Counted from the first letter of the stretch, positions 40,473 to 49,153 are shown. The stretch is 64,000 nucleotides of DNA from Tolypothrix brevis GSE-NOS-MK-07-07A (GCA_019358985.1 JAHHIJ010000007.1:150686-214685); one strand, 5' to 3'. Notes: generated by a model from the letters alone, not told the origin. Made by a program: numbers and translations.

Positions 40473-40965
40473 AACTCAGCTTTGAAAAGCTGAGAGGAAA
40501 GCGGCACGAGCGATTTTAATCGCTTTGAATATTTGAAATCATTATCGCCTTGGGGTTGTTTAATTCGGTGTGCTTTTGTGAATCAGTTGCCGGGAACGGT
40601 TTCCGTTCCGGCAAACTGATGAACCCGAAGGGTAATGCACTTTCAATGGGACAATTGCCATTTCAAACCTCAACCCTGTACGCATAATGTTTTGCTCTTT
40701 CGAGCCTCCCTTCCGGGGTGATGTTAGCCTCGACCTGTTATAAGAGCTTGTTATACCTGCAACACTGCCTCAGTGACCTTAAGACTGTTTAATTGCAGAT
40801 GACAGAGCAGAGAACTGGCTTGTCTGGCGACACGCTTACGCGAACGCATTCCCAGGTGTCGTGACTCAAATAACGGCTACTCGTTTTACCGAGTGGTCTG
40901 GTCAGCATGGCTTGCTTGATTTCTCTTACAAGCCCAGCCCCTTAAGGGGCTGGGTTACTGACTCC
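40473..40965 (-). mobile_element. IscB-type element with iscB deleted (standalone omega RNA copy)
   Basis: Both outer parts match the complete iscB element at 43205-44787. On the left it has a hairpin (CTCAGCTTTGAAAAGCTGAG), then GAGGAAA and GAGCGATTTTAATCGC with GAATATTT. On the right are GGTGATGTTAGCCTCGA, TGCAACACTG, TGTTTAATTGCAGATGACAG, ATAACGGCTAC, GGTCTGGTCAGCATGGCTT and the terminal hairpin CCAGCCCCTTAAGGGGCTGG. The iscB coding sequence is absent; about 150 bp of unrelated sequence stands there, including GTTGCCGGGAACGGTTTCCG. Confidence 0.8.
40692..40962 (-). ncRNA. HEARO / omega RNA-like sequence without iscB
   Basis: Homologous over its length to the region just upstream of iscB (44545-44787), with substitutions that keep hairpins: the GAGTCAGTAACCC start, the CCAGCCCC/GGGGCTGG stem and the CTCGGTAAAACGAG stem (read on the - strand). 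In IscB systems this RNA guides the nuclease with sequence at its 5' end, here the flank beyond 40962. No iscB follows, so any use would need IscB in trans. Confidence 0.72.
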
Positions 40966-41043
40966 CAGCAGTGTTCCCACAAAAACAGTATAATCTGGTC
41001 AATTATAGATTTTTCAAGCATAGCTTGCCTACATATTCTTTAT

Positions 41044-41709
41044 TTATCTTTCTTTTACAGGAGTAGCGATCGCTGCTATTCCCTCTACGGCAATTCCACA
41101 TTGATGAAGTACTTCCACCGCAGATTTAGCAGTAGCTCCACTAGTGCAAATGTCGTCAATTAACAATACTGGCACATTTGGACGAAACTGAGAAAAATCT
41201 TTGCCTAAAGCAAAGGCTTTTGCTAAGTTTTTTTCTCGTTCAAGAGGAGATAAACCGAATTGTGCTTCAGTTTCTTGTACTCTTGCCAAACCATTTTGTT
41301 TCAATTTTAACCCAGTTGTTTGGCAAAAGCTTTCTGCTATGAGCGCGGCTTGGTTGTAACCGCGTTTTTTTTGCTTGCTGGGGTGAAGTGGAATAGGAAC
41401 AACTATTAAGCGTCGGTCTGTAGAGAAAGAATTTAACCATGCTTCGCCTAACCATTGTCCCAGAGGGCGAGCGATTTGGGGATGATTTTCGTATTTCATG
41501 ACAGCAATCGCTCTTTTTAGGGAACCGCCATACTTACCCCAAGCAAATACTGGTATTGATTCTTGCCAGCGGCTATTAGGATTAGCTAAGTGACAGCTAT
41601 GTAACTGTTTAAGACAGTATTGACAAAATTCTTCAGATGTTTGGCGCTGGCACAGAGGACAATTGGATTGAAGAAAGAGGCTAAGCAAATCTTTGATAAA
41701 ATTACTCAT
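41044..41709 (-). CDS. comF: ComF-family phosphoribosyltransferase-like protein
   Basis: 221 residues. The N-terminal zinc-finger pattern is CPLCQRQTSEEFCQYC. The PRPP-type loop is VLLIDDICTSGATAKSAVEV near the C-terminus, and KKRGYNQAALIAESF is the usual ComF middle motif. ComF proteins take part in DNA uptake in competent bacteria, and filamentous and unicellular cyanobacteria carry one. The start ATG is at 41709. It lies between the two IscB-type elements as an ordinary intact gene. Confidence 0.92.
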   Translation of the reverse strand: MSNFIKDLLSLFLQSNCPLCQRQTSEEFCQYCLKQLHSCHLANPNSRWQESIPVFAWGKYGGSLKRAIAVMKYENHPQIARPLGQWLGEAWLNSFSTDRRLIVVPIPLHPSKQKKRGYNQAALIAESFCQTTGLKLKQNGLARVQETEAQFGLSPLEREKNLAKAFALGKDFSQFRPNVPVLLIDDICTSGATAKSAVEVLHQCGIAVEGIAAIATPVKER

Positions 41710-41751
41710 TTATTACATAACTAAATAAGTGGGCATAAATAAATGTAATAC

Positions 41752-41866
41752 CAATTCTATGCAAGGTTGCGCTTTATCGCCCTGCGCCGAGCGCACGCTA
41801 CGCGAACAGGCACCGAAGCCTGGGGCTATACAAACAAAGCCCACCTGCGTGGGCTAATTAGACGCA
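41752..41866. repeat. Dispersed palindromic repeat (CTACACAAAC/GCCTGGGGC type)
   Basis: TACCAATTCTATGCAAGGTT leads into hairpins, with GAAGCCTGGGGCTATACAAA and GCCCACCTGCGTGGGC. The lead and tail recur at 63790-63880, and the tail at 8310-8360. Confidence 0.7.
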
Positions 41867-41884
41867 TCTTCATATAGAAAAAGC

Positions 41885-41890
41885 TATACT
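41885..41890 (+). promoter_or_regulatory. Possible -10 element of the coaR-like gene
   Basis: TATACT, which would place transcription start near 41897 and favours translation from the ATG at 41929 rather than 41899. No clear -35 was found. Confidence 0.35.
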
Positions 41891-41928
41891 TTCAAGTTAT
41901 GCAGTTTTGGAATATAAATATAAAAAAT

Positions 41929-43038
41929 ATGATAAACTCTAGTTGCTTAACTATCAAAGAATTCACTGATGCAGTTGGCGGGGGTATCACTCCGCGCATG
42001 GTGCGACACTATCATCAATTGGGATTATTGCCGCAACCAGTGCGATCGCATAGCAACTACCGCCTTTATAATGAAAACGATGTCCGTCGGTTGCAACGGA
42101 TTGTTGCGCTGAAGCAGCAGGGATTTCAGTTAAACCACATCCGGCAAATTTTGAAAGTGGAACCGGAAGCGGATACTAGCATTACCCTGATGTCGCAACT
42201 TCAGCAACAATATAGAACAATTATGCAGCAAATTTCCCAACTGCGGCAAACCGCATCAGCTTTAGAAGGGTTGTTGGGAAGAGATCAAGATTGTGAAATC
42301 ATGCAAGGGGAGGTTTTTTATCAACTCAAGTTATTAGAAGTCGAAACTCAAGCAGGAGTTGGAGAACTAGAAAATCTGTGGGATAAATTGGATGCAGAAG
42401 TTCATACTCATCCGGAAGTTTTTCAAGAATCTTTACAATGGTTGCTGCCTGATTTATCTGACCGTTCGGAAATTGAACAACATTTAATTTCCCAGATGGT
42501 TTTAGCTTGTGGGGATGTTAGTTTAGTGTCGTTTTTGAGATTGGGGAATAAAGCGATCGCCTCCACTCGTGATGCGCTAAAATCAGGCTGCCAGGTTGTT
42601 GTCGATACTTTTTCAGTGGCAGCAGCTTTAGATACTACTCGATTAGCTCACTTGGGATGTAAAATTACAACTTTAATTAACAATCCCCACGTCACAACCG
42701 CTAAAGAAGCAGAAATTGCTTTTTGGGAACATCAAGAATGGCGAGAAAATTTACTGAAACTAACTACAGGTTGCGTGCTAGTTATTGGTTATGCTCCTTC
42801 AGTACTTTTAGAAGTTTGTCAAGCTATTCAAAATCAACAAATTCAGCCTGCGCTAGTGATTGCGATGCCCATTGGTTTTAGCCATGCACCTGCGGCAAAG
42901 CGGCGATTAATGCAAACACCTGTGCCTTTTATCACGATTGAAGGGACTTTGGGTGGTGGATTGTTAGCAGCTACTGCTCTCAATGCCTTAGTTGAATCGC
43001 TGTTAGACAAACCTGATTGTCACTGTTATTTAAGTTAA
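41929..43038 (+). CDS. coaR: MerR-family regulator fused to precorrin-8X methylmutase-like domain (CoaR-type cobalt sensor)
   Basis: 369 residues from ATG 41929, with an alternative ATG at 41899. The N-terminal MerR helix-turn-helix is ITPRMVRHYHQLGLLPQPVR with NYRLYNENDVRRLQRI, followed by a dimerisation helix. The C-terminal ~200 residues are a CobH/CbiC-like domain (VVVDTFSVAAALDTTRLAHL, TGCVLVIGYAPSVLLEV, LVIAMPIGFSHAPAAKRRLM). It ends in a metal-binding-type CHCYLS. This is the architecture of Synechocystis CoaR, which activates the cobalt exporter gene coaT. No P-type ATPase lies beside it here, so its target is elsewhere or different. Confidence 0.88.
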   Translation: MINSSCLTIKEFTDAVGGGITPRMVRHYHQLGLLPQPVRSHSNYRLYNENDVRRLQRIVALKQQGFQLNHIRQILKVEPEADTSITLMSQLQQQYRTIMQQISQLRQTASALEGLLGRDQDCEIMQGEVFYQLKLLEVETQAGVGELENLWDKLDAEVHTHPEVFQESLQWLLPDLSDRSEIEQHLISQMVLACGDVSLVSFLRLGNKAIASTRDALKSGCQVVVDTFSVAAALDTTRLAHLGCKITTLINNPHVTTAKEAEIAFWEHQEWRENLLKLTTGCVLVIGYAPSVLLEVCQAIQNQQIQPALVIAMPIGFSHAPAAKRRLMQTPVPFITIEGTLGGGLLAATALNALVESLLDKPDCHCYLS

Positions 43039-43084
43039 AAGAATTGTTAAGAAATTATTTTATTTTTTACTTTTTGCATATTAA

Positions 43085-43175
43085 ATATCTCCATAAATTA
43101 ATTATGCGTTGCCGGAAACCCTTGTATGGAGGTAGCAATGTTACGTCTCTAGGTCTTTTGTGGAGATGTCTATTT
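43085..43175. repeat. MITE-like element, TAGACATCTCCAGAA family (degenerate)
   Basis: It starts ATATCTCCATAAATTAATTA and ends TGTGGAGATGTCTATTT. In the middle are GCGTTGCCGGAAACCCTTGT and a decayed GAGGTAGCAATGTTACGTC palindrome. Confidence 0.75.
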
Positions 43176-43272
43176 AAATCACAAGGCAAACTGGGAAGTG
43201 TGGAAGCCGCGTCTTTTTAAAGCGCGGAGGAAACACGACCCAAGCGATTTTAATCGCCGCGAATATTTATGT

Positions 43273-44544
43273 TCATAAATAACTATAACCATCTTTTTTA
43301 TGTATTGTTTTACAGTATTTGTGAGAAACACCTTGTACTTTGTCTTTGACTGTGGAAATATTGAAACTTCCGCTTGAACGTGTTGCAACCCTTCCAGTAT
43401 ATGCACCAATCTTTTTACCAGAGGTGACGACGGCTTTGATAATATCTCCTGTTTGAAACCCAAAATGAATCTGTTTGTTAGTTCGGTGTCTCGTGGGAAA
43501 ACCAAATTTATTTGTTCCGCACATTTGCCTCGTTCCATGACCAGTAGCTTTGATTAATAACGGTTTGGTTATTAATACTAATACTCCTTCGATTTTACCG
43601 ACACATGCAGCATCTAGCCAATGAGTTTTAGGCAGTTTCATACGAGTACGGTTAAACTTAGTTAAACCACCAGAACTCGTGCTGACTGGTAGTCCAGTAG
43701 CTTTCAATGCGTTAAATAATGCCCAGCGTGTAGAGTTGACAGCAGTTGCATCCTTTAAAGGTCTTTTAGCTTGAGACAGAATCTTTTTTATAAGTTCTGG
43801 CTTTTTAGCAAGAAAAACTTTAATATCTTGCGTGCCTTTTTTCTTATTGCATTTATCGCAAGCAAGACATAAATTAGAGATTTTATTTGTTCCTCCTTTA
43901 GCGATGGCGTGGATATGCTCAATTTGTAGAGCTATATTTTCAGCTTCGCAGTAGGTACATTTTCTATCCCATTTATTAAGAAGATATTCTCTAACTTCGT
44001 AACCTAACAACTCTCCTTGTTGATATTCGATACCAGATATTTCGGGATTTTCTAGTTGTTGTAAATCAAATCTGACTAACTCTTGAGATATACCAGTAAG
44101 GAGTGCAAACTTAATTAAACGATTTACAATCGTTAAAGTCGTTTCTACACGATGCTGTAACGATGGTGCGAGCCAATATGAACGTCTTCTTCTATTAAGA
44201 AATCGTGGTTGACGATAACGAGTATGTCGTGAACGTCTGCCACGTCTCTTCATATTTCTAGACTCAAGCGATGCTTTAATAGCAAGACCTCGATGAGTTA
44301 ATTCTGCACCAAATATAACTTTGCCGTTTTGAACTAAAGCAAGTCCGGTAGTTTTAGAACCAGGATCGATTTTTATTTGAATTGGTTTTACTGGTTTTAA
44401 GGAAACCGTTTTAAGAATAATCGTAAACGGATAACGACGGAACACGGCAGCTTGACCATCGTTGAGTAATTTTCTCGCTGTACCAGGATGAACGGGATTA
44501 CATGGTTTTTTGTTTGTGTCAATAACTAAAACGTAATTAGACAA
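43273..44544 (-). CDS. iscB: IscB RNA-guided nuclease (RRXRR/HNH)
   Basis: 423 residues from a TTG start at 44544: the family start SNYVLVIDTNKKPCNPVHPG fits there, with AAGGAG about 8 nt upstream. The PLMP-like N-terminal domain is followed by RuvC-I (IKIDPGSKTTGLALV), the arginine-rich bridge helix (RNMKRRGRRSRHTRYRQPRF, RRXRR family), and the HNH domain (CTYCEAENIALQIEHIHAIA, GGTNKISNLCLACDKCNKKK). A RuvC-II/III region follows (THWLDAACVG), then the C-terminal domain. IscB is the ancestor-like relative of Cas9 and cuts DNA matched by its omega RNA. All catalytic motifs seem present. Confidence 0.93.
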   Translation of the reverse strand: MSNYVLVIDTNKKPCNPVHPGTARKLLNDGQAAVFRRYPFTIILKTVSLKPVKPIQIKIDPGSKTTGLALVQNGKVIFGAELTHRGLAIKASLESRNMKRRGRRSRHTRYRQPRFLNRRRRSYWLAPSLQHRVETTLTIVNRLIKFALLTGISQELVRFDLQQLENPEISGIEYQQGELLGYEVREYLLNKWDRKCTYCEAENIALQIEHIHAIAKGGTNKISNLCLACDKCNKKKGTQDIKVFLAKKPELIKKILSQAKRPLKDATAVNSTRWALFNALKATGLPVSTSSGGLTKFNRTRMKLPKTHWLDAACVGKIEGVLVLITKPLLIKATGHGTRQMCGTNKFGFPTRHRTNKQIHFGFQTGDIIKAVVTSGKKIGAYTGRVATRSSGSFNISTVKDKVQGVSHKYCKTIHKKDGYSYL

Positions 44545-44787
44545 TTCAAGAACTCCTTTGCAGGGTAATGTTAGCTTCGATCTTGTTATCCTAGCTTTTT
44601 GCACTTGCAACACTAAACCATTGACCTTAGTTTTGTTTAATTGCAAATGACAGAGCGACAAACTAGCTACGCATTTGAAGGTGTCATGACAAGGATAACG
44701 GCTACCTATTTCTAGGTGATCTGGTCAGCACGGCTTTTAGGTTTTTAAGCTAGAAGCCCCGTCATTTTAATGCGGGGTTGCTGACTC
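44545..44787 (-). ncRNA. HEARO / omega RNA of iscB
   Basis: On the - strand it starts GAGTCAGCAACCCCGCATTA, with stem CCCCGCATTAAAATGACGGGG, goes through AGCCGTGCTGACCAGATCAC, TAGCCGTTATCC, TGTCATTTGCAATTAAACA, and ends in the ribosome site of iscB. It is similar along its whole length to 40692-40962. The guide would come from the flank above 44787 (CATGATATAGTTT side). Confidence 0.82.
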
Positions 44788-45211
44788 AAGTATCATAGTT
44801 TGGCGACATGATATAGTTTACATGATAATTGGATGCTGATTTTAGGCAAATAAACTATGGTAATTTGGGTAGAAAGTATGATTAGACAAAGTATTTCCGA
44901 AAAATTCAACCATTTATCAGAAAATCTAAAGATATTTATCAAATAAAAACGTAAAACTTATAGTTCAAGATGATTCAAGCTAGAACTAATTAGCTTGAAG
45001 CCATGTTATCAAAGGTGATATGATATAATGCCCGGTAAATTACTTAACAATTGTATTGACGTTGCGCCGGAACGTCAATACGACGGTAGGTAGGTTTTTA
45101 TTAAACGGACATGATGTGAAAGACCTTTGTATAATTAGCCCGTCTCCTAATTAAAAAGATAACGATTAAGACTAGTCGGTAATAATATTCCTTTACCTTG
45201 ATAAGGGGCAT
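44788..45211. other. Intergenic region with degenerate MITE-like copy
   Basis: 424 bp. A segment at about 45022-45117 runs from TATGATATAATGCCCGGTAA to TTATTAAACGGACATGATGT and contains GACGTTGCGCCGGAACGTC, a decayed ATATCATGTCCG-family copy. Nothing else is recognised apart from the upstream region of the gene at 45212. Confidence 0.6.
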
Positions 45212-48200
45212 ATGTGGCAAAAAGAGAAAAAAGATAATTCCATAGTCAGTTTAGCATTACTGTTGGCATTAAGTTCCCCAGCAGTAACTCTCTTCGTACC
45301 AAACTGCGTACAAGCAGCACAGTCTGCAACTGAAGAACCTTCATTCCCTCTGCCGCAAACGGTGGAGAATGGGACTAAAATCAGGCTTGATGGTTCAAGT
45401 AGCATGATGCCAATCAATCAAAGCCTGAAAGAAAGTTTTGAAAAGCAGTTTTCTGGCACTTCAGTTGAATTAGCGGCAACCGGTGCAGATTCTGGTCTCA
45501 AAGCTTTGCAAGATGGTAAAATCGATATAGCTATAATTGCTCGCAACTTGACACCAGAAGAAAAAGCTCAAGGTTTAGAGCAAGTACGGGTACATCGTGA
45601 AAAAATAGCGATCGTAGTTGGTGGTTCTAATCCTTTTAAACGCAACTTGACAAGTAAGCAATTTGCGAAAATTTTTCGAGGGGAAATTACCAATTGGTCT
45701 GAGGTAGGAGGACAAAATGCGAAAATTAGCTTTATTGACCGTCCGTCAACAAGCGATACTCGCGATTCATTACGCGATTATCCAGTATTCAAATCTAATA
45801 AATTTGCCACAGGCTCTACAGCTACCCAATTAGAAGATGATAATACCACAGAAGTTATCAAGCAACTGGGCAAAGACGGCATCAGTTATGCGCTGGTTAA
45901 TCAAATATCAAAGCTGGAAGATGTGCGATCGCTCAAATTACATAATACCTTACCAGACGATGCAAGATATCCCTTCTCCCAGCCTTTGGTATACGTTTAC
46001 AAGAAAAATCCGAGTTTAGGTATTGCAGGTTTTCTTGGCTTTACAACCGCCAAACCGGGTATTCAAGCCATAGAAAAAGCCAGAACTGCGGAAGAAGAAG
46101 CGATCGCTGCCAGTATACTACAGACAATCCCCCCAAATCCAATTACCTCAGCAACTACTGCACCCACAGAAAGTGCAACTTCACCGCTAGGGGAAACCAC
46201 CAACCCCACAACGGCTAATCAAAATGATTCCGCAATAGCTGTACCCGCTAATGATAACATTCAAAATGTTACCAATGACAGAATATCGCCTTGGTGGTGG
46301 TTGTTAGCTTTGCCTGTAATCGGTGGTTTATTATTCTGGTTGCTAGGAAAAAAGGGATCAAAACCTCAAGCAACAGACAACGTAACAGAATTATCCAATC
46401 AACATTTAGAAGAGATTATACCAACAGCAGCCATAGGTGCAAGTGTTGCTGCCCCTGTTAGCGACGCTTTGTCTGATAACCAGCTACTTCGCGCTTACGC
46501 GCAAACACAATCTGGCGCAGTCAAAAATACTACCCAGATTTCAGACACCCCAGATAATCTAGCTGAAGATACAACATCTCCAGTATCCAACATTACCTCA
46601 GGTGGTAGCGCGGAACTAGCAGGCGTTACAGCACTAGGGATAGGAACAAGCACTTGGTTCGCACCATCTGACACAGCAGAAGCGGTAGATGAAACGACAG
46701 AAATCAGTAATAATACTCAAATATCACCAAATATTCCCCAAGGAGAAACATCAGTAACCGACCAATCGGCTGAACCACAATCAAACACCTCTGCGGGTGG
46801 TACAGTAGCACCAGGTGGGTCAATACTTTGGTCGCGATTAACTGGCAGCTCACCAAGAGAAGTTATTGCAGAAACCACAGAAAGCAACGACCTTGAAGAA
46901 GATGTCTGGGATATTGAAACTCCACCAGCCGAAGTCACAACCCCCAAACTGCAATATTCTACCACAGTAGATGCTACCTCAACTGAAGTTAGAGATTCTC
47001 TCCCCCTTCCATCTGATGTAAATATCGAAGCACCAACAACGGAAGTTACAAATTCTGGCGTTGCATCGAATCCAGAAGCATCGATAATTGAAATTACATC
47101 CGCAGAAGCGCAAATTCCTACAAATGCATCTGATGCAGATTTAGAAACATCAACAAAAGAAATTACAGATTCATTTCCCGAACTTGCATCCTCAGAAGAT
47201 GACTCGGATATGGACTTCTATCAAGAGGAGACAAAAGTACAACCACCAGCACAACAATTTAACTGGTTACAGAATATCACCTCTGCCGGTGGTATAGTAG
47301 CAGCAGGAACTGGAGCAGTACTTTGGTCGCGATCGCCTCTTAGAGATTCACAAACAGAAGCTATAAACCAAACCACACAAACTAACGATGCTGAGGAAGA
47401 TTTCTGGGATATCGAAACACCCCCAATTGAATCACCAGATGTTCTGGAAAATGCATCTAATCAAGTAGAAACACCTTCTGGATCGCAAATTACCGATTCT
47501 CTACCCGAATTGTTAGATATCCCAGAACTTGTATCTGACGAAGACGATTGGGACATGGAATTTGCACAAGAGGAGACAGAAGTACAACCACCAGCACAAT
47601 CTAGCTGGCTAGAGAATATCACCTCTGCGGGTAGCGCAGTCACAGAACGTGGGGCAGTACTTTGGTCGCGACTATCTGGTAAAGCTTCGCAAAGAGAAGC
47701 TGGTAATTCTAGCACAGAAGTCAGCAATATTGACTCCTATATCTTGGATAAGGTCGAAACACCCGTAACTCAACAGCCAGATGTTCCTTTATCTGTTTTA
47801 AATCCACAATTGCCCACAGTGGAAGTTATACCTGCAACTCAACAGAAAGATGTTCCTTTATCTGTTTTAAATCCACAATTGCCCACAGTGGAAATTATAC
47901 CTGCAACTCAACAGAAAGATGTTCCTTTATCTGTTTTAAATCCACAATTGCCCACAGTGGAAATTATACCTGCAATGCCAGAACTACCGAATGTTCCGGA
48001 AGCTGCTTTGGATGTGGTTGCAGATGCAGCTGAGGAAGATTTATCTGCTGAATCAAACTGGCTAGAAAATATTACCTCTGATGATGATGCAACTTTAGAA
48101 GATGATGTATCATCAGATTTGTTTGATATGGACGAAACAACTTCTTTAGACTCCCCAGAATCAAGGGAAATATCGGCAGAAGTTGCAGATGCAAGCTTAG

Positions 48201-48955
48201 AACTACCAGCCAATTTACCCATCGAGCAAGATATAAAGCCCGAACCTGTACAAAATATTACTGGAGCCACTCCATTAAACTTAGCAGGTGGTGTAGCTTT
48301 TGTGGGTGCAGGTGCTGGAGCTTGGTCTCGGATTTATGGCAATAGTGAAAATACTGGAATTTCGGTTACAGAAGATACAATTAGCGAGGAAAAAGATGTA
48401 GAAAGCAGCATTGCGATCGCACCTCGCACGGCAAAATGGGCTTATGTATTTTGGAACGTTTCCGACAACCAGAAAAAATCAGTGCAGCAAGATGGCGTTT
48501 GTCAATTCGCCTTGCGGTTGTATGATGTGACTGATCTTGACTTAAGTTATCAGACTCCCATACTGGTGCAGCAGTATGAATGTGAGGAAATCACGCACGA
48601 TCGCTATGTAGCGATTCCGGCAAGCGATCGCGATTATATGGCAGAAATAGGCTATCTAATTAATAGCGATCGCTGGTTTTTACTAGCTCGTTCAGCCACA
48701 GTTCGCGTCTATACCCGTCCCCAGCAAGATTTCTGGTTTCAAGCGGATGCTGAGTTAATTATCCATGGAGCAACAGAACCAGGTGCAACTGTGACAATCG
48801 GTGGTCATTCCATCAAACTCAAACCCGATGGAACTTTCCACTTGCGTGTCCCCTTTACACACAGCTTGATTGATTATCTCATGACCGCAGTTACTTCTGA
48901 TGGGCAACAGACTAGAATCATTCACAAGAAGTTTTTCCAAGAAACTCAAGAATGA
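45212..48955 (+). CDS. Periplasmic-binding-protein / transmembrane / DUF4912 fusion protein
   Basis: 1247 residues. A signal-like N-terminus precedes a PstS-like phosphate-binding domain (about 55-300: GSSSMMPINQSLKESFEKQF, ATGADSGLKALQDGKIDIAI, IFRGEITNWSEVGGQNAKI). A transmembrane helix follows (about 350-372, WWWLLALPVIGGLLFWLLG). Then comes a ~600-residue acidic linker with several copies of a (W)L.NITSAGG...LWSR-like module and three perfect-period 23-residue repeats (TQQKDVPLSVLNPQLPTVEI). The C-terminus is a DUF4912 domain (KWAYVFWNVSDNQKKSVQQD, LRLYDVTDLD). It may sense or bind phosphate outside while DUF4912 acts on the other side (inference). Such fusions occur in filamentous cyanobacteria. 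Confidence 0.85.
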   Translation: MWQKEKKDNSIVSLALLLALSSPAVTLFVPNCVQAAQSATEEPSFPLPQTVENGTKIRLDGSSSMMPINQSLKESFEKQFSGTSVELAATGADSGLKALQDGKIDIAIIARNLTPEEKAQGLEQVRVHREKIAIVVGGSNPFKRNLTSKQFAKIFRGEITNWSEVGGQNAKISFIDRPSTSDTRDSLRDYPVFKSNKFATGSTATQLEDDNTTEVIKQLGKDGISYALVNQISKLEDVRSLKLHNTLPDDARYPFSQPLVYVYKKNPSLGIAGFLGFTTAKPGIQAIEKARTAEEEAIAASILQTIPPNPITSATTAPTESATSPLGETTNPTTANQNDSAIAVPANDNIQNVTNDRISPWWWLLALPVIGGLLFWLLGKKGSKPQATDNVTELSNQHLEEIIPTAAIGASVAAPVSDALSDNQLLRAYAQTQSGAVKNTTQISDTPDNLAEDTTSPVSNITSGGSAELAGVTALGIGTSTWFAPSDTAEAVDETTEISNNTQISPNIPQGETSVTDQSAEPQSNTSAGGTVAPGGSILWSRLTGSSPREVIAETTESNDLEEDVWDIETPPAEVTTPKLQYSTTVDATSTEVRDSLPLPSDVNIEAPTTEVTNSGVASNPEASIIEITSAEAQIPTNASDADLETSTKEITDSFPELASSEDDSDMDFYQEETKVQPPAQQFNWLQNITSAGGIVAAGTGAVLWSRSPLRDSQTEAINQTTQTNDAEEDFWDIETPPIESPDVLENASNQVETPSGSQITDSLPELLDIPELVSDEDDWDMEFAQEETEVQPPAQSSWLENITSAGSAVTERGAVLWSRLSGKASQREAGNSSTEVSNIDSYILDKVETPVTQQPDVPLSVLNPQLPTVEVIPATQQKDVPLSVLNPQLPTVEIIPATQQKDVPLSVLNPQLPTVEIIPAMPELPNVPEAALDVVADAAEEDLSAESNWLENITSDDDATLEDDVSSDLFDMDETTSLDSPESREISAEVADASLELPANLPIEQDIKPEPVQNITGATPLNLAGGVAFVGAGAGAWSRIYGNSENTGISVTEDTISEEKDVESSIAIAPRTAKWAYVFWNVSDNQKKSVQQDGVCQFALRLYDVTDLDLSYQTPILVQQYECEEITHDRYVAIPASDRDYMAEIGYLINSDRWFLLARSATVRVYTRPQQDFWFQADAELIIHGATEPGATVTIGGHSIKLKPDGTFHLRVPFTHSLIDYLMTAVTSDGQQTRIIHKKFFQETQE
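47768..47974 (+). repeat. Three 69-bp tandem repeats in the linker
   Basis: Three in-frame units of 23 codons, almost identical at DNA level, each beginning ACTCAACAG and ending in CCTGCA. The first differs slightly (CCAGATG for AAAGATG; GAAGTT for GAAATT). Confidence 0.9.
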
Positions 48956-48958
48956 ATA

Positions 48959-49135
48959 ATATCATGTCCGTCTAATTACAACAGATTGCGTTGTTATTAA
49001 ATACACGTAGAGACGTAGCATTGCTACGTCTCTACAGGTTTTGGGTTTTATGCATGTACCTCTTAAGGAGCAACCGTCGTAAAGACGTTCCGGCGGAACG
49101 TCTCTACAATATATGTGATTTGTCGGACATGATAT
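48959..49135. repeat. MITE-like element, ATATCATGTCCG family with two cores (177 bp)
   Basis: Perfect 12-bp ends, ATATCATGTCCG and CGGACATGATAT. It contains both palindrome types: GTAGAGACGTAGCATTGCTA (49007-49035) and GTAAAGACGTTCCGGCGGAA (49079-49107). It starts 3 bp after the stop of the DUF4912 gene. Confidence 0.88.
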
Positions 49136-49153
49136 AATTGGTAATCCTTGACA

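Larger units (their letters stand above)
43205..44787 (-). mobile_element. IscB-type (IS200/IS605-related, non-autonomous) element
   Basis: It contains iscB and its upstream omega RNA. The 3' side has a hairpin CCGCGTCTTTTTAAAGCGCGG, then GGAGGAAA and AAGCGATTTTAATCGCCGCG; the 5' side ends in the hairpin CCCCGTCATTTTAATGCGGGG and TTGCTGACTC. There is no transposase inside, as is usual for these elements; TnpA supplied in trans (for example 55632-56036) could mobilise it (inference). Confidence 0.8.

Noticed and set aside
40861..41163. 100-codon open frame across the standalone omega RNA
   Set aside because: It is antisense to the conserved RNA region and comF and has no coding character.
43179..43538. 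119-codon open frame antiparallel in phase to the end of iscB
   Set aside because: It overlaps the iscB 3' end in another phase on the same strand; iscB has clear motifs and this frame has none.
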